From Uranotaenia lowii (lineage: Eukaryota > Arthropoda > Insecta > Diptera > Culicidae), in contig NC_073693.1 of NCBI RefSeq assembly GCF_029784155.1, positions 189,093,127 through 189,157,126 on the forward strand: 64,000 bases of DNA, given 5' to 3'. Positions 12,001 to 24,000 of the stretch are shown here, one piece after another (the stretch's first letter is position 1; each line of letters opens with the position of its first letter). Position numbers and translations under genes: made by a program. The notes below the pieces were generated by a model. That model was not told the origin of the DNA and did no database searches. It worked only from the letters and a program-made list of their open reading frames with translations.

Positions 12001-15000
12001 TATATATCCTTGGTGGATCCTTGGTGGAATACTGAACTGAGGAATTGCCGTAACCGGCTACGGAAAATCAGGAAAATCTTTTTTGCTTTTCGAAATAAAC
12101 CAAATAATCTTCTACTGCACGAGCGTACAAGGAGCTGAACTCGAGCAAATTCAACGAGTACCTACATACAACGCAAGAATCAACACCTTAAACCGATCCG
12201 AAATCGTGTTAATAATTCATTGATCAACAGAAATCGAGCAACGGGATTCCAGCTACCGTGTCCTACCATGACAAGATCGCCACCGATCCGAAGGATGCGG
12301 CAAACCTATTCAAGACGTTCTCCCGAAGCGTGTTAAGAAACAATTTACCACCTTCGGAGGAAGCGTACTTGAGTAGTTTGCCAGTGTACAACATGAACCT
12401 ACCGCAGTTTCAAATCACCGAGAACTATGTGTTAACCGAACTTGAAGCATTGGACACATCTAAAGGAGCAGGGCCTGATCAACTACCCCGCCTTTAGCTG
12501 AGCTTAGCTTGATTGACTACTCACATCCACCTTAAGTCATTGAACCCGAAATGCCGTTAAAAATTCTGAATTATATTTTTAAAATGATATAAAGTTCTTG
12601 TTTTCAATAGTTTATTCCATCATAATAGTAATAAAGCATTTCGAATTCCATAACCGCAGGTGTGGCTCAGTAGAATGAATTCTACATCACCAATTCGCTT
12701 CAGTCCAGCTGCACTGCTGCCAGCTGTGAAATTTACGAACAGAGTGAGCTCAAGTGTACACAAAGTGAGTATATTTATGAGGTTTTTCAAACAGTTTTTC
12801 AATAGTTTAAAAAGGTTTTTTTGGTACGTTTCTTCTACAAGTTCGTTGTTTAACGTAAGTAGATTCAAATTTCGTATAGTTTGTAAATTTTTTTCCAACG
12901 ATATAGTTACAGATGATTAAAATAAAATGCATGTTTAATTCATCGCTTTATGGAACCCCACAGAAAACATTATTTTATGGGGAATTTTTGCTTGGACCCT
13001 CCCCGTTTTTTTCACTAAAAGTTAATAGAGATATAACTAGTTGCAAAACGATTTTTGGTAGAATTTTGAAATTTGAAACTACCTAATTTTTTTACATATA
13101 AAAATCACTGATTTTATTGACCAAAACAAGCATATAAGAACAAAACGAATTCTCTATGGGAACTGCTTTGATCGTTCTGGAATGTAAATAAAGATGAAAC
13201 GACCTAGAGTGTATTCTAATTTATTTACTTTAACAGTTTTGCAGAAGCCAAAAAAAAAATCAATAAAGTGTTTTTAAGCTTAAAGATACATGCAGTTCGA
13301 GTAAGCGAATAACGACTATATGCAAATGGAAGGCTACAGTTTGTGTTGTCTATGCACTAAGTTCATTCGGTTACAATTTGGTTATTTATTAAGATCTCAT
13401 TTCCGAACACTTAATAAGTTTAGAAAAAGTTATAATAGTTATCAGGAATGAATGGAAAAAAAGTTAAGAAATTAAACATACTTTTATTTGAGAACGTTAT
13501 TTCATCACATCTGATAATCAATTTAATAAGGCCTCACAATATGTTGGGCAAAAAAATTATGAAAAAAAAATCAAACAATCGGTTCAATATTAAATTACTT
13601 ATAAATGAGATTCGTTTTTAAATTTGACATCAAGTATAACAAATAAGCATGTCTAAAATTTGTTGATATTATGGTTTTAAAATTATTTAATAATTTAGAC
13701 ATGAAAAGTACATTGTTTGAGTGAAGTATATAGTTTAATATTAAAGTAATAATAATTTTGTATGATGAATGCTGATTTTTTTTTATTAATTAACTTACCT
13801 TTGTGCATTTTTTCAATTGAATCAATCCAAAAATAACAAAGAAAACCAAAAAAAAAAAAAAGTCAACTTTCAAGTCGATTTGCCATACCTTGACGGCTTA
13901 ACACAACCAAAACTCGCTCATATGTGATTATTCAACTATTTTTTATGAATGTTAAGTTGAAAAAAATTTAAAACTGACCATTTTTTATTGATAAATTCAC
14001 TTTTAAAAAAAGCTTGTTTTTCAATACCATTTGAAAGCACTGACTTCAATCACATAATACTCACCTTGAGAACACATTTAAAAAAATAAAAAAGCAAAAA
14101 AAGAATCTTGAATAGTTTTTCGATCTTTCCCTTTCATCAGTTTTTGTGAAAATTCGGCAGGTGTTTCAAAATTTCACTTTTAAAAGTGTTGATTCCATGC
14201 ATCATTTGTTTACATTTTCCTACACTCTGTTCAGCTGTCAAAATCCAGTGCGCCCGACCCCCATGGTTGCTACTCCGTGATTGGCCGAGGCCATCAATTT
14301 TGCCCAGAGGTCAAAAGAATGGTGTCTGGGATTGACAGCACATTCACAATGAACAAAACTGATGCCTGATCAACTACCCCGCCTTTCTTCAAAAACTGCG
14401 CTCGCAGTATCAGCCGTCCTGCACAAATGCATTTCAACCGCTCTCTGGCCGAAAGCACCTTCCCAACACAATGGAAATCAGTGAACTCCCATTCATAAAT
14501 CAGGTAACATCAATAAGGTCGAAAATTACCGAGGAATTTATTGGAATGTCCACGAAATAATTTCCCCTCAGCAACACGGATTTATTCGCAATCGCTCTAC
14601 AACCACTAACTTAATGTCGTTCGTCTCGTCTCTAATTGATACCATGGCTATCTTTGAACAAAATGACGCCCTGTACATCGACTTAAGCAAGGCATTTGAT
14701 AAAGTTCCACATGCCCTGGCAATCGAAAAACTCATAAGGATGGGTTGCCCAACTGGTTAACGCAACAGTTATTTTCCCATTGAGGCGGCCACTACGCACA
14801 CGTTAAAGTAAAGGAAAGTCGATCTGAACCGTTCGAAATCTCATCTGGAGTTCCTCAAGGGAGCATCTTAGGACCTTTGATTATCGTTTTATTTGTTAAC
14901 GACCTCGCCACTGCACTAACGTCATCCAAACTGTTTTATGCTGACGATCTTAAGATTTTTGAAGTTGTGAAAAACGATTTTGATAGCTCGTTGCTTCAAA

Positions 15001-18000
15001 GGGACATCAATGCTTTTCTGAGCTGGTGTCACGGCAATAGCATGGAAGTCAATGTAGATAAATGCTGCGCAATAGGGGAGAATGGGGATGTTTGATCCCC
15101 TTTTCTTGTTTTCATCATATCTTTTTGGGAATATTTAGCAACTTGCCGTCTTTTGCATTTTCTGACAGCGTGTAATTTCAAGTTTCTATGCTTCGGAAGT
15201 TAGAACGATACACGAACTCGTTGATTAACTAGAAGCATTTTCGTGAGATTAAAAAAATGTTGATATTTCATTAAGTTACAGGAGACTTGATCCTTTACTA
15301 AAGGAGACTTGATCCTCAATTCAGGGTTCCCAAACCCTAGGCAAAATTCTTGTAAAATCCAAAGATTAAAGGTCCGTTGATTATTTTTGCCATATTAGTT
15401 CTCATTTCACAGTTTGTAAGCATCAGACAAAAAGAGTTCTAAAAGTTTGTCTACTACCCTATTGCACACTATACTTTATGGCGCCATTTAATTGTACAGT
15501 ATATTATGTCTTTTTTATCAAATAATTACTGGATAAACATTAGTTTTTGAACAGATATTTATAATTTCATGATAAGCAACGATCAAGATCCATTCAGAAG
15601 AAAAATATATCTTTTAGACTATAGGGATCAACTATACCCGTAACATACATTTTGGAAAACTTTTTTTTTTAAATTGGGAGTTTACTGTTGTTTTGGAAAT
15701 ATGGCATTATGAAGTTCAAATTATATTCGAACTATTGGTATATTGGAATAAATATTTTTATCATATTTTTTTTCTTGTGGGGAGCATTTTAAAAAGATAA
15801 AAAAGATCTTAAAGTAACGTTTTGTTAGATTTTTTAAACAAAGTGCAATAACTCAAAAATGAATTTTCAAAAAAAAAAAATGGAAAACAAATTTGTTTTT
15901 TTTTGTTCTATTTGGCAAAATTTTCTAGAACATAATTTGATCTATGTAAGACATTCCAGTTTCGAGATATAGCTAAGGAATCAAGTATCCCCAGGGATCA
16001 AGTATCCACTTTCATCCCTATATATTAAAAATTTCAATCATTATTGACTCACCTCTTCATAAACGGAGCAGCAAAGCTGAAAATGGCCGAAACGCCGAAC
16101 AGTGCTCCGGCTACGTAGAACGGAATCGAATAGGTTTGGGTAGCATCGTACAGAGCTCCGGCCAGGGGCGATCCGACAATCGTTGCTGCTCCTCTGAACA
16201 GAATCAACAGTCCGAAGGCGTTGGTCAGTTTGTCCAGTCCTAGAAGATCTACCAATATAATTGACGTCAGCGAAATGTAGCCGGCTAGAGGAAGAAAGTT
16301 TGGTTAGCATCCGGAAGCAATGAGGTTGGATTCTCTATCGCTTACCAACAGCAATACCGAACGAAATGGCCATTGCAACGTACGAGGCATAGCTGTGGCA
16401 GAATGGAGTCAATCCGACGGAAAACGTTGAGATTAGCAGACAGATATTGTTCATGAATAAGGCATCAACTTTGGGAAAATCCGCCACATAACCACACACG
16501 ATCCTAGCAACGGTGTTCGTGATACCGATGATCGAAATTAGGAACGAAGCCGAGTTTTGTTCGATACCCTGGAATGTTTTAACGTGATTAGAACATCATA
16601 TCTGAGATCCCTGTAATCAACAACTTACATCTAGTTTAGCTGCATCGACTAAGTACACAAAGGGCACGTAAAGACCGGCCATGCCGAAAATATTGGAAAT
16701 GCCGATCATCATAAAAACGGGATCCTTGAGCAGGCTGACGTCCATCATCGCGCCGAGGGCGTTTTTGAACGATTGAGGAAGGGCTAGGCATGGACATAAA
16801 TCATACTCTGCAAAGGAGATAACCATTCATTAAACTCAGAAAGATTCGATCAGGTGACGATATATCAACTTACGTTCAGCACCTTTCTCCAGATCAGCCG
16901 GAACATCCTTGGCATGGTCGCGTTCGAACTTGGTCAGCGAGATCACCGAGTTGCGGTAGTTGGTGAGAGACTTCTGCGACTGGAACTCCTTCAGGTTTGT
17001 TACCGAGCCCGAGTAGAAGATATCCTTACGGGACAGTGGCCTCACCATGGCCGGCCGATCAGCCTTCAGCGACGCCTTAGAGGTGTACATGTTCTCGTTC
17101 TAAAAGTGGGGTTTGTATTTCATGTGTTTTTGTTTTTGTAGGGTGAGAGAGAGAGAGAGATAGGGAATGAAAGTGAAGCGTAAGTATTTTGTTGTTCGAT
17201 TGGGAAATGGATGTTAAAGGCATGCAAAAAACGTGTTTAGTGCTGTGCAATGCTTTCTAATGGGGAAGATGGAGCGATAAAGATCATGCTCTGAACGGTT
17301 ATATGGCAACATGCGTGGTAATTTTAATGCGATTGATGAGTTTGTTTTGTTTGAAATATCTTTGGACACGTCTCAAGGTATTCCAGCCCTAGTTTTAGTT
17401 TTATTGATTAGATCCTAGGCTTCAGCCCTTTATCTTATTCTATAATATAAATGACTCTTAATAACTACAGTAATTGTTAATTTGTAAAAGAGCACTGCAC
17501 AATTCTACTTTTGATTTGTTCTCTGGACATGCTTAGTTGAATAATATCGACATTTGTGTTGTAAAATGCCATCATTCGGTACATTGGTTCGTTTCTGGCG
17601 TAATTCTGGATGCGATTAGCTAGTTGAAACGGCCTTACGCTTCGTAAACTGCTGCGGCCTTCGTACGGAGATATACAAGATAATAAATACGGCGAGTAAT
17701 ATCTTCCACAGATTAAGTCCTTTAGAAACAGTGCGTCGATCGATTTTCTTCGGGTTTGCAGCGTTTCCAAACCTACCAGCATGCACAAGACTCGATACTC
17801 CGGCATTTCTGCTTGCCACCCAAGGTTTCTCAAAGCGTATTTCAAGAACTTCTTCTGAACTCTCTCTAGTCTGTTGTTGTGTATGTTGTAGTACGGTCGC
17901 CACACAATGCCAGCATATTCAATGACGGTCCTAACTAATCCAGTGTAGATAGAAACAATCGTGTAGGGATTATCCAGCTCGTGACAGATTCTACTAACCA

Positions 18001-21000
18001 TTCCGAACATAGAATTGGCCTTAGCTACAACTTTTTCGATGTGTTTTGAAAAAATTAACTCCGCGTCCAACTCCACTCCTAAGTCTTTTACTGAGCTTTG
18101 CCGAGCAATGATGAAATCGTTTTCTAAGCGGTATTCATAAGTGATATTGCTTATTTTCCGGGAAAATGTTATCACGTTGCATTTCGAGGAATTGATCTTT
18201 AGGCCGAATCTACTGCAACACTCTGTGAATCTGTGCAAGGCGTTTTGCAGAGTCACGCAATCCTTCGGGTGACGAATAGGTAAAAACATTTTCAAATCAT
18301 CGGCATAAACCAGCGCGAACACATCAGTCAGCACTTCAGGAAATTCGTTCATAACAGCGATGAAAAGAAGGGGTCCCAAGTGACTCCCTTGTGGAACACC
18401 ACTGTTGACCGAGAAAGTACTAGATCTCACGTTCTCCAGTTTGACGTATTGCGTTCTTTCGATCAGGTACGAACGAATCCATTGGAGACAGGATCCGGTT
18501 ATTCCATTCTTGCATAATACCGACAGTAGAGCGTTTATATTGATTACATCAAAGGCTTTGGACATGTCAGTGTATATTGCGTCAACTTGAAAACCTTGCA
18601 TCATCCACTGCGAGGTTCTCGATACAAACTCTGTTAGGTTCGTTACGGTTGAGCGTTTCTTGAGAAAACCATGTTGAACATCCGAAGTCTTCGTTTCAAT
18701 CCACGGGTAAATCTTATCGTATACAATACTCTCGAAAAGTTTGGGTATTGCAGAGAGAATTGCAACACCACGATAGTTTTCTACGGTGAGCCTGGAACCG
18801 TTCTTGTGTATCGGTATAACATGCGAGATTTTCCAAAACTTCGGGAATAAACCGGCACGAATCGATGAAGTGAAGAGGAATTGTAAGGGCTCTTCGATTC
18901 CACTCACACATTTCTTTAAAAATGAATTTGGTATTCCATCAGGGCCACAACTTTTCGATTCGTCGAGCGATAAAATCTTTCGTCGTATATCAGATGCCGC
19001 TATGGTGAATTCGGGTAAGATTTCTACTGGTGATTGGCGTTCTTGTTCTATTTCTGCGTTGCTCAAACGATACACGCTGTGAAAGTATTCGGCAAAGAGC
19101 TCGGAAGCATCTTCCAAAGATTCTGCTTTGTTGTTGTTGTAAGAAACATTTTTTGGTATCAAGTTAGACTTACGTTTCGAGTTGACATACTTCCAAAATC
19201 GTTTTGGTTCAGATTGTATATTTTGTTGAAGTTCGTTCAAATAGCTGCATCGTTGGGCTCTATGCAAACTATTGAATAAATTAGCCGCTGTTCGGTATGC
19301 TGTTTTATCATGCTCAGATTTACTTCTGCGGAATTTGTTATGCTTCTTTCCCTTCCTATATACATATGTATCACTCCAGTATTATTAAGGTCGTAATGGG
19401 TCGTAATCCAGACTAATAAGGATTTAATTTGTGACTAATCCCGGAAATCATTCTTTAGTTCCAGAATCAAATCCAATCTACTATTGTAAATATCTACTTT
19501 CAAAGACTCTGCTAAGGTTCAACTGTAAACAAGAGGACTTGGTTACACAAAGAACTAACTGCGCTATGCGGAGTTCGTGCCGATGGCGTCATCGTTCAGC
19601 TTAGCATAGGTCCGTACAACTGCAGAACACAAGTGGCGCTAGTCTAACTGATGGTCGATACGCCGCGTAATGTGAAGAGCTGCCGTTGCATGGAGTTTGG
19701 ACATAGGTCGTTGAATTTCGAGCTGTCGACAGACGCTGTGTCGTAAGTTTATGGTCACGTTTCGGGCAGTGTGGTGTGTCCCGTTTCCCAGGAGGCACAA
19801 CCGAAGTAGAATGATCCTACTCTGTCAGAGAACATTCGATAAGAGTGCATCCAACCCTAAGATTAAAACTACAATGATAAGACTTTAACTATTGAATTTT
19901 AAGTAGATTTCAGGGATACGTCAGGTCGCGTACAATAGCTCCATTGCACAGTTGTGCAGAACATCAATCTAGCTGTACGAAATTAATAGCGCCCAGGGAT
20001 GAAGTGATGGACATTTGATGTCTTCAGCAACATTGTTCAATTTTACATGGAGTATATTCTGGTATAAAATTTTTTGACAAGGTGTCCACCGATAGCGAGA
20101 TAAAAATGTTAACTTTTTTGTTTTTCAAATAAGGCGTTTGATGTCTTTAACAAAGTTGTTTATCTGACTAAAATACATAATTTAGTCAGAAATGTCAAAG
20201 TTCTATTATATTACCCTTATGAGTTACAATCAAAGTAAAAAATACCTTGAAAAACCAGTTGTCTAAATCTCACACGTTGTAGATTGGATAAAATGGTTCG
20301 CTGTCTTCGAAACAAAGCTGTAACAAGCCAAGTTCTACAATTGTCTCATACATCAATATGGTTTTAAAAGTTGCTGAAGCTCTATAGATAGCATTTAGTT
20401 TATTTGGAAGGCTCGTCCATCAGAAAGTGCACATTTTCACATCACCACCTTTTTGTGATTATTCTTGATGATGAGCGGGACCGTTTCTTTTTTAAAATAG
20501 CGGGTGGAACTCGGTGGAACTAGCAGAGTTTTGAATGATTGAAAATACTTTTTTTCTATATCTAAATTATCTATTTTAATCGGTGGAACTAGCAGAGTTT
20601 TGAATAATTGAAAATACTTTTTTCTATATCCAAATTATCTATTTTAATTATAGAAAAAACGCTGAAAACATTTAATTTATTGATAAAGCACGATTAAGTA
20701 TTCCATTTTTTTTTAAATATATTTTGAATTTTTAATCCAAATTTATATTCATTTCTTCAAATAATTCTAGCTCCAAAAAACAATGGAACTAATGTGTCAG
20801 ATTTGATAGAGCACAGAATTTGTATTTGATAACAGATAATTGAGTAGTAGAACCGACTTTGCCAGTACAATTCAAGTGGTTCCAAGTAATTTGTATAGAA
20901 ACTATCTAATTGTCGATTCATTTTTGTCTTTTCGTTGAATCTTAAGTTTCCTATCGTGGACGTAAGAGTGCCTGGAACTCCATTTGAACCTTTTTAAAAT

Positions 21001-24000
21001 CTTTGGAAGTTTTCGAGGTTAAATTGTTCTTCAATTAATTTCATAATACTGCAAGGTAACTCAAAAGAGTGAATAATTTATGAAACTATGTCTATTTTGT
21101 TTCCTCTAATCAATCAATCAGTTTCATATCGCAATATCGTGAATGATTTTTTTTGGAAAAATCACCAAGTGATGTTGCATCGAAATTAGAACGTTCTTTA
21201 AAGTTCTTAGAAGGTTCTTTTTTGAAAACTGTAAGAAAAAATAAATTAATTAAATGTTTTCACCGTGTTTTATTCTATCCTTTAAAGAAAAAAGAGTATT
21301 TTCAATCATTATAAACTTTGCTGGTTCCACCGATTTTTCCGCTGATTTTAAATGGAAATGGTTCCGCTTATTATCAAGAATAATCACAAAAAAGGTGGTG
21401 ATGCGAAAATGTGCACTTTTTGATGGACGATAAACAACTATAGAGCTTTAGCAACTTTTGTATGATAGGTACCTTGGCTTGTTACAACTTTGTTTCCAAG
21501 ACAGCGAACTATTTTATCCAATCTACAACGTGTCAGAATAAAAAAATAAAGTGATTTTTCAAGGTATATTTTTACTTTGACTTTAACTCCTGAGGGTGAT
21601 GTAATAGAACTTTGACAAATTCGACAAATTTTTGTATTTTGGTCAGATGAACAATTTTGTCGAAGACATCAAAGGCCTAATTTGATTAGCAAAAAAGTTA
21701 GCATTTTTATCTCGCTATTGGTGGACCCCTTTGGCAAAATTTTTTATACCAGTATCCCAAGCAATCAAAAGTTTGGATAACATTTCTCTATCAGGTTTGA
21801 TCAGCTTAATCGTGTAAAGTAAAACAACTTCTTTTCAGCTCAATTTCTAGGTAGCTAATCAAGCTTGAAAGTTGACAAAAAGTTCGCAGAAATTTCTTAA
21901 CAACTTCTAACTTCAAAAAGCTCTTTTATAAGCAGTACAAAAAATCGAAAAATTACTTCTTAAATCCTTTATCTGCCTTCAACCATATTTGTTATTAACT
22001 GTGGAGTGTGGATGCCAAGGATGAACCACGAGCTCGCGCGACTCTACGGCGAACCCAGTATCCAGAAGGATGTTGCGAGAATGCCAGACGACTGTCCTGC
22101 AAAACAGGTGTTCGCTACGATCCGGTAGGAACAAGACGAGCGGGGCGCAACGAGCGAGGTGGTTAGACCAAGTGGAGCGTGATCTGGCGAACGTGGGGTG
22201 CCCGAGAAATTGGAGAACGGTTGCCATGGACCGAGTGAATTTTAGGAGTTATGTTCGTCAAGTTATGTCATGTCGTGAGACGGAATACTATGTAAATAAA
22301 ATAATTGTTACCAACTCACATTTAAATAACATGTTGAAAATCGAGCTACTTATTTGCTGCTCTGTATGAACATCTAAGTAGGCAACGATTTTACTTGATT
22401 TGATGATTTTCTTTAAAACAATTTTCCAGTTCATAATTTTTACTTTATTCACACTTTCAAGTTGTTAAAAAGTTCTTCCAGAGCTAAATATGTACTTGAC
22501 ATTCTCGTTTCTTAAATAACGATGTATTTGTTTATGCAAACACGGGTTGAAGTTTGAAACAAGTAGAATTAAGCCTTTAAATCTACTTCAAAATTCCTAC
22601 ATTGCGAAGTTGCTTTTTAGTTCCAACGGGCGCACACAGGGGAAAATGATGTAAAAAGGTGATAAAAATTGTTTACGCCAAAACGGAGCGTTTTAGACCC
22701 ATAGTGTCTTCGGGACATTTTGCTTACATTCAAAGCGCTTTAAAATAAGTTTTTGACAAAAAAATGATTAAATCACCTAGCAGTGAAATAGAAAAATTGA
22801 TTTTTGTATTTCTCATTTTAGAGCACTTATGTCTTTGGCAAGTTTTTAGATTGTAAAAAATGTAGCATTTTTGTAAAAGACGTCAACATCGTAGAAGCTC
22901 ACCCAAAAGAGTTATAAGGCTTCAAAATAAAAAAAAACATTTTTTAATCAAAATTTTCAGTATTTTAACGATATCTTTTCAGGTCAAGCTTATTCAAGCA
23001 AAGTATGTTTGAAAGAGTTTTGAGTCACTCAAAATCGAACAGTTTTGTCGAACACACTTAATAAAAATATTCAGACTGAAACGAGTTAGATTGAAAAAAC
23101 TAAGAAAAAATAGCTGTTTTCGAACACCTGTATCTTTTAGTTCGGATGAGTTCGGTTCATTTATTTTTTGATTGCATAAGAATCAGGCAGGTTTCAACGT
23201 TATAAAAACATGGAGTTCACATCTTTCTATCTCACTGCCAGGTGATTTAATCATTTTTATTAAAAGCTTATTTTAAAGTGCTTTGAATTTAAGGAAAATT
23301 TCCCGAAGACACTATGGGTCTAAAACGCTCCGTTTTGGCATAAACAATTTTGATCACCTTTTTACATCGTTTTCCCCTGTGTGGGGCGGAACTAATTAAA
23401 AACTAAAAAGTTTTCAAAAGAGTACAAAAGAGATTTTTACGAACTATTCAGCTGTACAAAAAGAATTGCAACCCTTTGATAGCTACTTGAAGTTGAAAAA
23501 ATGAGAAGTACGAAACAAGTAGATTGTTTTCCTTCATACCAACTTTAAAGTTTCCAAAAAGTAGAAACAGAAACCAAAACTGTGAACTTCTGAGTTCGTT
23601 TCTAAAGTGATATCCCAACTTTTGGTTGCTTGGATTGGATATGCTCCATTAGACTGAGTCGATTTGGGGTCATTTTTGAATTTCTCAAACACTGGGGTCT
23701 TAAAAGCTTCGTCTTGGTCCAAAACTCATCTATGATTTTTTGCAGAATTTTTAAGTAACGTTTACATGAGTAAATTTGAACTTTTAGGTTTGTATGGGAA
23801 AACTGAATATTTTGTATCATTTTTGTTTCTTCTGTGGAACCAAGCCAGCTGACAGTTTTGGTGCCAATTTATAAAATTCCTTAAGGAAATTTTCCGCTGA
23901 ACAACTTTGTCAAAGACCGTAATTTCGTATCTTATTAGGCAAAAAAGTTATTAGCTGTTTAACAGAGGTATGTCTTTTCGTATTGATAAACAATAAATTC

